The notes under the pieces are model-generated. The model was not told the origin of the DNA and ran no database searches. It saw only the letters and a list, made by a program, of their open reading frames with translations. A program made the translations under genes and the position numbers. This document shows, in pieces, positions 46,947-55,427 of a stretch of 64,000 nt of DNA; the first letter of the stretch is position 1; each line of letters opens with the position of its first letter. The stretch comes from Rhizobiales bacterium SYSU XM002 (lineage in GTDB: Bacteria > Pseudomonadota > Alphaproteobacteria > Rhizobiales > Beijerinckiaceae), in the NCBI GenBank assembly GCA_009846685.1, contig VWVY01000004.1, forward strand, positions 282,908 to 346,907. The letters are read 5' to 3'.

Positions 46947-47573
46947 TCAAAACCGATAGTTAAGACCGACTCGTAGCTCATTTGTCACAATATTCGCATT
47001 TCGAGCAGCGGGGAGGACATTATATGTCTGCGCTGCAAAACGATAGTGCAGCAGTTGTAGACTTGCCGACACGCGATCCGTCAGCATCATTTCGCCACCG
47101 ATACCAATAACGTATCCCACATGCGCATTCGATTCCTTCGCGCCACCTGCCTTCATGGTACCGTTGGTAAACGCGATACCGCCGGTCACGAACGGCAGGA
47201 ACCGGTCGAAGGCATAGCCGATACGTGCGCGGCCCGAACCGATCCATTTCTGCCGGAAGGTCTCGGCGAATGCCCGGTAGTTGACGTTGCCATAGCCGAG
47301 ATCGCCCTCGATACCGTAGACCATTTGCCCCGACTGGACGTTGTAGCCAGCCTGAATGCCGCCGAGAAAGCCGGAAATATCCGCCGTGCGCGAACGGCCG
47401 AAACCGTATCCGAGATGGGCACCGGCATAGAAGCCCGCCCAATTGCTCGCCATCATCGGCACAGATCTGACGTTACCGCGGCCCGGAAGATCAGCGGCAC
47501 GCGTCTGCATCGGAAAAGATACACTGCCGATTGCGATTGCCAGCGGCAAAACGGACTTGAAAAGGCGCTGCAT
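46947..47573 (-). CDS. Outer-membrane beta-barrel protein (Omp25/Omp31-like), second copy
   Basis: This 208-aa protein has a signal peptide (MQRLFKSVLPLAIAIGSVSFPMQTRA), then ADLPGRG and WAGFYAGAHLGYGFGRS, the same family signature as the neighbouring gene. Later strands (GGIQAGYNVQSGQMVYGIEGDLGYG, GSGRARIGYAFDRFLPFVTGGIAF) and the C-terminal RVGLNYRF end match the paralogue. It lies in tandem with it, 229 bp upstream, but the two are well diverged. Confidence 0.9.
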   Translation of the reverse strand: MQRLFKSVLPLAIAIGSVSFPMQTRAADLPGRGNVRSVPMMASNWAGFYAGAHLGYGFGRSRTADISGFLGGIQAGYNVQSGQMVYGIEGDLGYGNVNYRAFAETFRQKWIGSGRARIGYAFDRFLPFVTGGIAFTNGTMKAGGAKESNAHVGYVIGIGGEMMLTDRVSASLQLLHYRFAAQTYNVLPAARNANIVTNELRVGLNYRF

Positions 47574-47816
47574 TTCTCGCTCCGATAGTCGAATTACTTG
47601 AACAATTCTTCTGAATTGATGTGATTAACATTTACCATGAACGCCCGTCGAGCCAAAGAGATGCGTAAAATGAAGGGAAAAACTTTATTAATTGAAGAGT
47701 TCTACTGTTAATATTAATAGATTCTTGCAGGCAGCGCCTCGCTCCGCCGCGGTCTTGTCAGCCCGCCCCGGCGATGCGATGAACGGCCATTGCCGCCATT
47801 CCAAACCCGGTTCGCC

Positions 47817-48608
47817 GTGCAAAACCCGCCTCTTTCGATTTTCATCATCACGCGCAACGAAGCAGACCGCCTGCCGAAGACGCTTGATGCCGTGCGTGCG
47901 CTTTCGGACGATATCGTCGTCGTCGATTCTGGTTCAACCGACGAAACCGTGACGCTCGCCGAGCAGCAAGGCGCCAAGGTGGTCTTCAACACCTGGTCGG
48001 GTTACGGTCCGCAGAAGCGCTTTGCCGAGGATCTGTGCCAGCACAACTGGGTCCTCAACCTCGACGCCGACGAATGGGTGCCGCCGGAATTGGCGGACGA
48101 GATCCGTTCCCTGTTCCGGAATGGCGAACCAGCAGCGGATGCCTATGAGATCCGCATCGCTGAGGTTTTCCCCGGCGAGGGCGCGCCTCACCCCCTTGCC
48201 TATGCACTGCCGCCCGTCCGTCTCTACCGGCGCGACCGGGGCCGCTATTCCGCCTCGCCGGTTCACGACCGGGTCGATCTCGCGCCGGGCGCGAAGGTTG
48301 CGCGGCTCAGGGGCATCGTCCACCACTTCTCCGTGCGATCGATCGGCGACCAGATCGCCAAGCTCAACGCCTATTCCGACCAGCAGGTGGACGATCTCGA
48401 GGCGCGCGCTAAGTCGATCGGCATCTGGCGGATTTTCACCGAATTTCCGTTGGCGTTCCTGAAGGCTTATATCGTTCGCCGCCATTTCGTGCGCGGCATC
48501 TACGGGTTCATCACCGCAATGAACTTCGCATTTTACCGCTGGCTGCGCATCGCCAAATATTACGAGCGCCGCGCCGTTCGGCGGGAAAGAGAGAGGCTGG
48601 AGAAGTGA
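47817..48608 (+). CDS. Glycosyltransferase family 2 protein (WaaE/KdtX-like)
   Basis: The protein is about 263 aa with a GT-A fold: LSIFIITRNEADRLPKTLDAV, then IVVVDSGSTDETVTLAEQQGAKVV, the DxD-type motif in WVLNLDADEWVPPELADEI, and VRLYRRDRGRYSASPVHDRVDL. The C-terminal region (LAFLKAYIVRRHFVRGIYGFITAMNFAFYRWLRIAKYYE) is membrane-associated. The resemblance is to lipopolysaccharide-core or KdtX-like transferases. The start is uncertain: a GTG at 47817 or a TTG at 47790. Its stop overlaps the SDR start (GTGA). Confidence 0.87.
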   Translation: MQNPPLSIFIITRNEADRLPKTLDAVRALSDDIVVVDSGSTDETVTLAEQQGAKVVFNTWSGYGPQKRFAEDLCQHNWVLNLDADEWVPPELADEIRSLFRNGEPAADAYEIRIAEVFPGEGAPHPLAYALPPVRLYRRDRGRYSASPVHDRVDLAPGAKVARLRGIVHHFSVRSIGDQIAKLNAYSDQQVDDLEARAKSIGIWRIFTEFPLAFLKAYIVRRHFVRGIYGFITAMNFAFYRWLRIAKYYERRAVRRERERLEK

Positions 48609-49342
48609 GGGCTCGCGTCGCGCTCGTCACCGGAGGCGCCCGGCGGATCGGCGCCGCCATCTGCCGCAGGCTCGCGGCAACGGGTATCAGAGTGGTGATC
48701 CATTGCCATCGCTCGCGCGCCGAGGCCGAAGCGCTTGCACGGGAACTGGGTGAAGCCGCCATTGTCGTCGGCGATCTCGCCGATCTTGGCGGGATCGGGC
48801 GGCTGTATGAAGAAGCTTCCCACCCCTTCGGCCCGCCGGACCTGCTCATCAACAACGCCTCGGTTTTTCTCGACGACCGCGCGGATTCGCTTGCTCCTGC
48901 GCAGATCGAATCCCAGTTCGCGATCAACCTTCACGCACCGCTGCTGCTGGCGCAGGCGTTCGCCAAGGCCCTGCCGGGCGATCGGCACGGTGCGATCGTC
49001 AACATCATCGACCAGCGTGTGCTCCGGCCCAATCCGCAGTATTTCAGCTACACACTGACCAAATCGGCGCTTCTTGCCGCGACATGCACCCTCGCGCAGG
49101 CCTACGCGCCACGCATTCGTGTCAACGGTGTCGGCCCCGGCCCGACGCTGCCGAACCCGCGTGACGGGATCGAGGGGCTGCGGAAGGAAGCCGGCGCGAC
49201 GCTCCTCGAACGGGTCATCGATCCTGCGGAAATCGCCGAAGCGGTTCTCTTTCTCGCCCATGCCCCCGGCGTGACCGGACAGATGATCGCGGTCGACGGT
49301 GGCCAGCATCTCGGCTGGCGAACGCCGGATATCCTTGCCTGA
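48605..49342 (+). CDS. SDR family oxidoreductase (possibly pteridine reductase/FolM-like)
   Basis: This 245-aa Rossmann enzyme has the cofactor motif VALVTGGARRIGAAI (TGxxxxIG), NNAS at about 86, the active-site pair in YFSYTLTKSALL (Tyr-x-x-x-Lys pattern), and a PG motif GPGPTLP. The RR after TGGA and the overall pattern recall pteridine reductases, so FolM-like activity is possible but unproven. The start is the GTG at 48605, overlapping the glycosyltransferase stop. It converges on pgeF with a 14-bp gap. Confidence 0.85.
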   Translation: MRARVALVTGGARRIGAAICRRLAATGIRVVIHCHRSRAEAEALARELGEAAIVVGDLADLGGIGRLYEEASHPFGPPDLLINNASVFLDDRADSLAPAQIESQFAINLHAPLLLAQAFAKALPGDRHGAIVNIIDQRVLRPNPQYFSYTLTKSALLAATCTLAQAYAPRIRVNGVGPGPTLPNPRDGIEGLRKEAGATLLERVIDPAEIAEAVLFLAHAPGVTGQMIAVDGGQHLGWRTPDILA

Positions 49343-49356
49343 TCAGGGATCCCGGC

Positions 49357-50136
49357 TCAAAGCCGGATCGCGGCGATCAATCGGCCGTAATCCGGCTCGT
49401 TGCGGTGCGTCTTGCGGCGATAGGAATAGAACCGCGCTTCATCGGCATAGGTACAGAGCCCGAGGTTCTCGATCCGCCCTGCCCCCGCCGATTGAAGGCG
49501 GTGGACGATATACCCCGGCAGATCGAAATGCGGATAGCCTGCGCGACTCCCAGGCCTGAAGAACCGGGCGTTGGCCGGATCCGCTCCAAGGAATTGCGCC
49601 TCGAACTCCGGGCCGACTTCGTAATTCTGCTGGCTCAGCATCGGCCCCAGCGCGACGATGGTGCGCGCGCGGTGCGCGCCAAGGTTTTCCATCGCATCGA
49701 GCGTTGCCTCGAGCACGCCGCCGATGGCGCCTTTCCAGCCCGAATGCGCGGCGCCGATTACTTTCGCCTCCGGGTCGGCGAAGAGGATCGGCCCGCAATC
49801 CGCCGCACCGACGCCGATGGCGAACCCCGACTTCGTCGTCACCATCGCATCCGCCTGCGGGCGCTCCTGCGCGCCCCAGGGCTCCTCGACAACGAGTACT
49901 TTCGGCGAATGGATCTGGTAGAGCGAGAGGAGATGCGTTCGCGGCACACCAAGGTAGTCTGCCATCCGCCCCCGGTTTTCCGCGACAAGCGCGGGATCGT
50001 CCGCAGAGCCGATGCCGCCGTTGAGCCCAGCGTAGATGCCTTGCGAAACGCCGCCCTCGCGCGTGAAGAAAGCATGCTGGATGCCGGCTTCTGTCAGCGC
50101 CGACGACAGGACGGGCGAGAGGGCTGGCTTGACCAT
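49357..50136 (-). CDS. pgeF: Peptidoglycan editing factor PgeF (YfiH/laccase-domain family)
   Basis: This 259-aa protein has the YfiH fold with metal-site residues in GVGAADCGPILFADPEAKVIGAAHSGWKGAIGGVLEATLDAM (Cys and His) and an N-terminal His in GIQHAFFTREGGVSQGIYAGLNGG. Enzymes of the family act on purine nucleosides, and in E. coli the gene affects cell-wall precursor editing; older annotations say polyphenol oxidase or laccase. It lies 10 bp after midA in the lgt-midA-pgeF operon. Confidence 0.92.
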   Translation of the reverse strand: MVKPALSPVLSSALTEAGIQHAFFTREGGVSQGIYAGLNGGIGSADDPALVAENRGRMADYLGVPRTHLLSLYQIHSPKVLVVEEPWGAQERPQADAMVTTKSGFAIGVGAADCGPILFADPEAKVIGAAHSGWKGAIGGVLEATLDAMENLGAHRARTIVALGPMLSQQNYEVGPEFEAQFLGADPANARFFRPGSRAGYPHFDLPGYIVHRLQSAGAGRIENLGLCTYADEARFYSYRRKTHRNEPDYGRLIAAIRL

Positions 50137-50146
50137 GGCGGAACTC

Positions 50147-51241
50147 CTATGCGCCCAGATGCGGATCTGGCGTCTCGAAACCGGCCGGCGGGCCGAGATC
50201 AGCGCTGGTCACGGCGAGCACCTTGAATAATTGCCCCATGCCCGCCTTATCGCGTCCCGTCAGCCGTTCGACGGCGCGGTCGATCTCGCCGGGGTCCTCG
50301 GCCTTGCGCTTGAGAATGCCGGCCCTGTGATCGATGCCGAGCCGTTCGAGAAGCGTCGCCTGCGTCAGGATTGGATGCGCCACTGCCCCACCGCGCCGCG
50401 CCGCGATGGCGAGCGACGAGAAATCGACATGCGCGGTGATATCCGCCTCACCCGGATTGGCGAGAACCGGCGCGAATTTGTGTTTGCGCACGGCTTGCAG
50501 GGTCTCGCCGAACGCGAACTGCGGATGCCCGTAGTCTATGGCGAGGAGCAAGCCGCCAAGATGTTTCAGGCGCTCGGCAAGCCGCCGCATGATATCGAGC
50601 GAAATCGGGGAAGTTTCGAACACCGCGCCTTCCGGCCCATCGAGTGTGAGCCCCTCGGCGACATTGCGGTCGAGCCCCAGCGCCAGAGCGCCCTCCACGC
50701 CGATACCGACGAGGCGCTCGCGCCATTGTCCCTGATGGCGCTGGAACTGGCGGATCGGGATCGCGTCGAAGAACTCGTTGGCGAGAATGAGCAACGGCCG
50801 GTCGTCGGGCAGCGTATCCACCGAGGCATGCCATTGCGGATGCTTGCCACTGTCCTTGAGCTTTTCGGCCTGCGCCCGTTGGAGCACCGGACTCATCTCG
50901 ACGAGATGCACATCGACGCAGGAGAAGAAGCCCGGCAGCGCCTTGGCCGCACGAAGGGCATCGGCCATCAGCGTGCCACGCCCCGGCCCCAGCTCGACCA
51001 GTGCCACCTCTGAGGGCTCGCCCAGCGCCTGCCAGCTCATCGCGACCATAAGTCCCAGCAACTCGCCGAAGATCTGGCTGATCTCCGGTGCAGTTACGAA
51101 ATCTCCCGCCATGCCGAAGGGATCGCGCGTCATGTAATAGCCGTGACGCGGATGCCCAAGCGCCAGCGCCATGAACCGGTCGATCCCCATCGGCCCGTTG
51201 GCGGAAATCTCGGCAATGATCTCGCGCTCGAGGTCGGTCAT
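50147..51241 (-). CDS. MidA/NDUFAF7-type SAM-dependent methyltransferase
   Basis: This 364-aa protein belongs to the family of the mitochondrial complex I assembly methyltransferase NDUFAF7. Signatures are GPMGIDRFMALALGHPRHGYYMTRDPFGMAGDFVTAPEISQIFGELLG at the start, motif I VALVELGPGRGTLMADAL, LLILANEFFDAIPIRQF, and GGLLLAIDYGHPQ. NDUFAF7 methylates an Arg of a complex I subunit; a similar role here is inference. The ATG at 51241 overlaps the lgt stop (ATGA), so the longer frame to 51289 is unlikely. Confidence 0.92.
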   Translation of the reverse strand: MTDLEREIIAEISANGPMGIDRFMALALGHPRHGYYMTRDPFGMAGDFVTAPEISQIFGELLGLMVAMSWQALGEPSEVALVELGPGRGTLMADALRAAKALPGFFSCVDVHLVEMSPVLQRAQAEKLKDSGKHPQWHASVDTLPDDRPLLILANEFFDAIPIRQFQRHQGQWRERLVGIGVEGALALGLDRNVAEGLTLDGPEGAVFETSPISLDIMRRLAERLKHLGGLLLAIDYGHPQFAFGETLQAVRKHKFAPVLANPGEADITAHVDFSSLAIAARRGGAVAHPILTQATLLERLGIDHRAGILKRKAEDPGEIDRAVERLTGRDKAGMGQLFKVLAVTSADLGPPAGFETPDPHLGA

Positions 51242-52053
51242 GCTGCCGCTCCAGCTTCGGCCGGGCGGCGCGATTGCAAGGCCAGCCATAACCCGACGAA
51301 GAACATCGGGATCGACAGCGCCATCCCCATCGTCAGCCAGCCGCCGGCAAGGAAGCCGAGATAGCGATCCGGCTCGCGGAAGAACTCGACGAAGAACCGC
51401 GATGCGGCATAGCCCATGCCGAACACGCCGGCGATAAGCCCCGGTCGGCTGAACCCGATCCTGCGGACCAGCAGCCCGAGCGCGAGAAGAAGAAGGAGCC
51501 CCTCAAGCCCCGCCTCGTATAGCTGGCTGGGGTGGCGCGGCTCGGGACCAGCGTCGGGGAAGATGATCGCCCAGGGCAGATCCGCCGGCCGGCCCCAGAG
51601 TTCGCCCTTGATAAAATTCGCGAGCCGACCGAGCAGGAGTCCGATCGGCGCGACGACGCTGGCGAGATCCATCATCGCGAAAGGGTTCAGCCCGCGCTTT
51701 CGGGCGAACAACGCCACAGCGATCGCCGCACCAAAGAGCCCGCCGTGGAAGGACATACCCCCCTTCCAGGTCTGGAGAATTTCGAGCGGGTTCGCGAAAT
51801 AGAACCCCGGTTTGTAGAATAAGACAAACCCGAGCCGCCCGCCGATGACGACACCAAGCGCGGCATAAACGAGCAGGTCGTCGAGCTGGAGCGGCGAAGG
51901 CGCGCGCACCGCCCCCCAGAGCGCGGCATTGGCAGCGAGTCGCCGGGCGTAGAGCCAGCCGACCAGCAGGCCGACGATATAGGCGAGCGCATACCAGCGG
52001 ACGATCAGCGGGCCGATCTGAAAGGCGATCGGATCGATTTCCGGCAGCAACAT
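51238..52053 (-). CDS. lgt: Prolipoprotein diacylglyceryl transferase Lgt
   Basis: Lgt adds diacylglycerol to the lipobox Cys of lipoproteins in the inner membrane. The 271-aa protein has seven hydrophobic segments and the conserved stretches YALAYIVGLLVGW, GMSFHGGLFGAAIAV (the H-G-G motif), the Lgt signature GRLANFIKGELWGRP, and RHPSQLYEAGLEG, and it ends with FREPDRYLGF and GMALSIPM. It is the first gene of lgt-midA-pgeF, a common alphaproteobacterial operon. The extensin-like lipoprotein in this window is a likely client. Confidence 0.96.
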   Translation of the reverse strand: MLLPEIDPIAFQIGPLIVRWYALAYIVGLLVGWLYARRLAANAALWGAVRAPSPLQLDDLLVYAALGVVIGGRLGFVLFYKPGFYFANPLEILQTWKGGMSFHGGLFGAAIAVALFARKRGLNPFAMMDLASVVAPIGLLLGRLANFIKGELWGRPADLPWAIIFPDAGPEPRHPSQLYEAGLEGLLLLLALGLLVRRIGFSRPGLIAGVFGMGYAASRFFVEFFREPDRYLGFLAGGWLTMGMALSIPMFFVGLWLALQSRRPAEAGAAA

Positions 52054-52194
52054 CCGCGATCTAATCCTCTTCCGGCATCGCGCAGGAGCGCGATGAAGTT
52101 CTCCGACCTGGAGCGATCTTCTCTAACCAATGCGCGGCAACCATGCTAGAAGCGCGCAATGAAATCTGCATGCGATGCAGAACGTGTTTTTTCG

Positions 52195-52491
52195 ATGACG
52201 GAGACTCCCGCGATGCGCGAACCGCCGACCCGCCTTCTTGACGAACTCTCCCGCATGATGACCGGTGCCGTGGGCATCGCGCAGGGTGTGCGCAACGAGG
52301 CCGACAGCTTCGCCCGTGGCCAGATCGAGCGCATCCTGCGCGATGCCGATTTCGTGAGCCGCGAGGAGTTCGAGGCGGTCCGCGCCATGGCGATCGCCGC
52401 TCGCGACGAAAACGAGCGCCTCGCGGCGCGACTCGCCGAGATCGAGGCGAAACTCGCCACCACAACCGAAAAAGCATCGGCGAAGAAATAA
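52195..52491 (+). CDS. ubiK: UbiK-type accessory factor (BMFP domain)
   Basis: This 98-aa protein is an almost entirely helical BMFP-family protein: RLLDELSRMMTGAVGIAQGVRNEADSFARGQIERILRDADFVSREEFEAVRAMAIAARDENERLAARLAEIEAKL, with the family signature VSREEFEAV and a C-terminal coiled coil. In E. coli UbiK helps assemble the ubiquinone biosynthesis complex and binds lipids. The ATG at 52195 is chosen; ATGs at 52159 and 52213 are also in frame. It is divergent from lgt. Confidence 0.87.
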   Translation: MTETPAMREPPTRLLDELSRMMTGAVGIAQGVRNEADSFARGQIERILRDADFVSREEFEAVRAMAIAARDENERLAARLAEIEAKLATTTEKASAKK

Positions 52492-52900
52492 TCGCCCTGC
52501 CCCTGTGGACATCGCGGCCTCCTGTGGATCAACGGGGCGCATGGCGTTGTGAGCCGGCATCGAATCCCGGATGGTCCCCGCCATCGATGCGTTTCCAAAG
52601 GCTCCGGCCCCCGCCGGGCTCGAATTCCCGAAGCGTCACTGGATACCGCAACTTTGCGGGCGACAGTGCGAATCTGGCCATGCTAGGTTCGCTCAGGGTG
52701 ATTCGCGCTCCGGTTTCGGGCCGGAACCTGCGGAATCCGCGTTGACGGGGAAGCGGCCTGCCGTCCGCCCCGAGGTTGCGTGGTGTCCCGAGTCTTGCGT
52801 CTCTTTCGAACACGGCTGCCGTGCGGCCAGCGCGCGGGTGCATTGTTGCGCCCGGCGGCTGGGGCGTCGCGTCCGCCCTAGGCATTGAACAGGCGAGTTG
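52492..52900. other. 409-bp gap between ubiK and the YbjN-like gene
   Basis: I see no supported gene here. The open frames on either strand (for example 52571-52888) lack a start context and protein-like composition. Two TGTGGA(C/T) motifs sit near the left end. I found no tRNA-like cloverleaf and no clear terminator. Promoters for the ybjN-proC direction must lie in its right part. Confidence 0.5.
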
Positions 52901-53401
52901 ATGACGTTTGTCGAACGAGCGACCGAAAGAAGCAGCAATCCGGTCGATGTGATCGAGCAGATCGCGCATCACAATCATTGGTCGTTCGAGCGCGACGACG
53001 AGGACGAGATCTCGATCTCGGTTTCCGGGCGCTGGAGCGAGTATCAGATCAGCTTTACCTGGCTGCCGGAGATGGAAGCGCTCCACCTTGGCTGCGCCTT
53101 CGATCTCAAGGTGCCGGAGCGGCGCCGGGCGGAAATCGTCCAACTCATCGCCAAGCTCAACGAGCAGATGTGGGTCGGCCATTTCGATTTCTGGACCAGC
53201 GGCAACGCGGTGATGTTCCGCCATTCGCTGCTGCTCGCGGGCGGCGTCCATCCGTCGCCCGATCAGTGCGAAGCGGCGATGAAGATCGCGGTCGAGGCGT
53301 GCGAACGCTATTATCAGGCCTTCCAGTTCGTCGTCTGGGCGGGTAAAACAGCCACGGAAGCGCTGGATTCCGCCATCTTCGAGACGGCGGGCGAGGCATA
53401 G
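52901..53401 (+). CDS. YbjN domain protein
   Basis: This 166-aa protein has the alpha/beta fold of the YbjN family, related to type III secretion chaperones: NPVDVIEQIAHHNHWSFERDDEDEISISVSGRWSEYQISFTWLPEMEALHLGCAFDLKVP, then LIAKLNEQMWVGHFDFW and VMFRHSLLLAGG. E. coli YbjN affects motility and stress survival, but the mechanism is unknown. The ATG at 52901 follows a TTG; the frame allows both. It lies upstream of proC on the same strand, 56 bp away. Confidence 0.85.
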   Translation: MTFVERATERSSNPVDVIEQIAHHNHWSFERDDEDEISISVSGRWSEYQISFTWLPEMEALHLGCAFDLKVPERRRAEIVQLIAKLNEQMWVGHFDFWTSGNAVMFRHSLLLAGGVHPSPDQCEAAMKIAVEACERYYQAFQFVVWAGKTATEALDSAIFETAGEA

Positions 53402-53457
53402 GGGCTTTCGCCCCGGCCCGCGAACACCCCGGCGTGTTGTTTTCAACAGGATCGACG

Positions 53458-54270
53458 ATGAGCGAATTCGTTCCGCTACTCATTTTTGGCGCGGGCAAGA
53501 TGGGCGGCGCCATGCTGCAGGGCGCGCTGCGCGCCAGCTGGCCGGCTGCGATGATCGAGGTTATTGACCCTCATCCGTCCGACGCGCTGCGCGCAGAGGC
53601 GGCCAAGGCCGGTTTCGTTCTCAACCCGGCGAAGCCCTCGACCGCCAAGCTGGTGCTGCTCGCGATCAAGCCGCAGATGCTCGATTCGGCCGCCGCGACG
53701 CTTGGAACCTGTGTCACCGCGGAGACGGTTCTCGTTTCCGTTCTCGCCGGCAAGAGCATCGCCGATCTAAAGGCCCGCCTGCCTGCCCTGCGAAAGCTGG
53801 TGCGTGCCATGCCGAATACTCCGGCGGCGATCGGGCGCGGGATTACGGGCGCCTACGCCACCGCCACGCTCGACGAGAGCGAGAAGGGATCGGTCAAGAC
53901 CCTGCTCGCGACCACGGGTCGTGTCGAATGGATCGAGGCGGAGAGCCTGATCGACGCCGTGACCGCTGTTTCCGGTTCCGGCCCGGCCTATGTCTTCCAC
54001 CTTGTCGAGGCGCTGGCGAAAGCGGGTGAGGACGTCGGGCTTCCCGCCGATCTCGCGATGCGCCTTGCTCGCGCTACAATCGAAGGTGCTGGCGAACTCC
54101 TGTTTCAGGATGCAGCGACCTCACCCGCCACCCTGCGCCAGAATGTCACCTCGCCCGGCGGGACGACCGCCGCCGCGCTCGAGGTGCTGATGGCGCCCGA
54201 TGGTCTCTCTCCGCTGATGAGCCGGGCCGTCAAGGCGGCGAAGGCGCGCGCGAAAGCACTCTCCGGCTGA
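53458..54270 (+). CDS. proC: Pyrroline-5-carboxylate reductase ProC
   Basis: ProC makes proline from pyrroline-5-carboxylate with NAD(P)H. The 270-aa protein has an N-terminal Rossmann domain (PLLIFGAGKMGGAMLQGAL), LAIKPQMLDSAA, VRAMPNTPAAIGRGITG, and the C-terminal signature VTAVSGSGPAYVFHLVEALAKAGEDVGLP followed by TSPGGTTAAALEVL. The ATG at 53458 follows AGGA; the frame runs on 8 codons upstream without similarity. It sits between the YbjN-like and TetR genes. Confidence 0.95.
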   Translation: MSEFVPLLIFGAGKMGGAMLQGALRASWPAAMIEVIDPHPSDALRAEAAKAGFVLNPAKPSTAKLVLLAIKPQMLDSAAATLGTCVTAETVLVSVLAGKSIADLKARLPALRKLVRAMPNTPAAIGRGITGAYATATLDESEKGSVKTLLATTGRVEWIEAESLIDAVTAVSGSGPAYVFHLVEALAKAGEDVGLPADLAMRLARATIEGAGELLFQDAATSPATLRQNVTSPGGTTAAALEVLMAPDGLSPLMSRAVKAAKARAKALSG

Positions 54271-54353
54271 CACGCCGGCCCTTGCTCCGCCACTATTCGG
54301 CGTTACCTTGAAAGAAGGCGGATCGCTCCGCGAGATATGACAAGGAGGCGCGC

Positions 54354-55064
54354 ATGGCTCGCAAGGCAGAACCAGCCCGCAAGGCGGAAACCGCTCCGAA
54401 ATCCGCACTCGATCCGCGCACCCGTGTCGTCGATGCGCTGATGGCGCTCGCAGCGGAGGCACGGTGGGGCGACATAACCCTCAACGATATCGCGACAAGG
54501 GCGGACTTGCCGCTCGCGGATCTTCGCGACCTCTTCCCCTCGAAAGGCGCGATGCTCGGCGGCTTCATCCGCCGGATCGACCGGCAGATGCTCGAACATC
54601 CCGCGACCGATCTCGTTGCCGAACCCGCGCATGATCGCGTGCTCGACCTGATGATCCGTCGCTTCGATGCGCTCAAGCCCTATCGCGCCGCGCTCCGGAA
54701 CATCCATCGCGCCTTCCAGGGCGACCTGATGGGACTTGCCGCGCTCAATTCGCAGGCGCTCAACTCCTGGCGCTATCTGCTCGCTTCGGCCGACATCGAC
54801 ACCGACGGCGCGCTCGGCCATGTGCGGTTGCAGGGTGCCATCCTTGTGTTTGCGCGCGTCTTCCCCGTTTTCCTTGACGACGAAGGCGAGGAATTGCCTC
54901 GTACCATGGCCGCGCTCGACCGCGAACTGAAGCGCGGCGAATGGGTTTTGCGCCGCGCGGAAGGCGTTCAGCGCCTGATGGCCCCGTTCCAGGGGTTCTG
55001 CCGTGCCGCGCGCGAAACCCGTCGGGAAGCACGTCGCCCCGACCCGGCGAGCGATGCAGCCTGA
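54354..55064 (+). CDS. TetR family transcriptional regulator
   Basis: This 236-aa protein starts with a Lys/Ala-rich tail, then a TetR-type HTH (TRVVDALMALAAEARWGDITLNDIATRADLPLADLRDLFPSKGAMLGGFI, about 22-72), and a variable helical ligand domain (RRFDALKPYRAALRNIHRAFQGD, LLASADIDTDGALGHVRLQG). AAGGAGG lies just before the ATG at 54354. The C-terminal tail is Arg-rich. The DNA target is unknown; csaA follows 9 bp later and may be co-transcribed. Confidence 0.88.
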   Translation: MARKAEPARKAETAPKSALDPRTRVVDALMALAAEARWGDITLNDIATRADLPLADLRDLFPSKGAMLGGFIRRIDRQMLEHPATDLVAEPAHDRVLDLMIRRFDALKPYRAALRNIHRAFQGDLMGLAALNSQALNSWRYLLASADIDTDGALGHVRLQGAILVFARVFPVFLDDEGEELPRTMAALDRELKRGEWVLRRAEGVQRLMAPFQGFCRAARETRREARRPDPASDAA

Positions 55065-55073
55065 GGCGCGTTC

Positions 55074-55427
55074 ATGAGCGAGAATACCCCAGCGCCGACC
55101 ATCCCCTTCGATACCTTCATGGCGGTCGATATCCGTGTGGGCACGATCATCGCCGTCGATGCCTTTCCCGAGGCCCGCAAGCCGGCCTGGAAGCTGACGA
55201 TCGATTTCGGGCCGCTCGGAACGCGGCGCTCCTCGGCGCAGATCACGCGACACTACACGCCGGAAACGCTGCTTGGCCGGCAGGTCGCGGCGGTGCTGAA
55301 CTTCGCGCCGCGACAGATTGGCAAGTTTATGTCGGAAGTGCTGACCCTCGGCTTTCCGGATGAAAGCGGCGAGGTCGTGCTCGTCATGCCCGAGCGCAAG
55401 GTGCCAAACGGCGGCAGGCTCTTCTAG
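55074..55427 (+). CDS. csaA: CsaA-type tRNA-binding protein
   Basis: This 117-aa OB-fold protein matches the CsaA/Trbp111 pattern: IPFDTFMAVDIRVGTIIAVDAFPEARKPAWKLTIDFG, LGTRRSSAQITRHYTPETLLGRQVAAVLNFAPRQIGKFMSEVLTLGF, and the end VVLVMPERKVPNGGRLF. It binds tRNA, and in Bacillus a secretion chaperone role was proposed. It lies 9 bp after the TetR gene and ends on the CTAG shared with the convergent sensor kinase gene. Confidence 0.93.
   Translation: MSENTPAPTIPFDTFMAVDIRVGTIIAVDAFPEARKPAWKLTIDFGPLGTRRSSAQITRHYTPETLLGRQVAAVLNFAPRQIGKFMSEVLTLGFPDESGEVVLVMPERKVPNGGRLF

Noticed and set aside
47659..47709. A 16-codon open frame in the A+T-rich gap before the glycosyltransferase
   Set aside because: It has no ribosome site, a charged composition without a helix or domain, and is within chance for A+T-rich sequence.
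49405..50226. A 273-codon plus-strand open frame
   Set aside because: It is antisense to pgeF and has no recognisable motif.
52492..52900. A hidden RNA gene in the longest gap
   Set aside because: I looked for a tRNA cloverleaf, a TTCGAATC-type T-loop with a matching acceptor stem, and a terminator hairpin, and found none that hold together.
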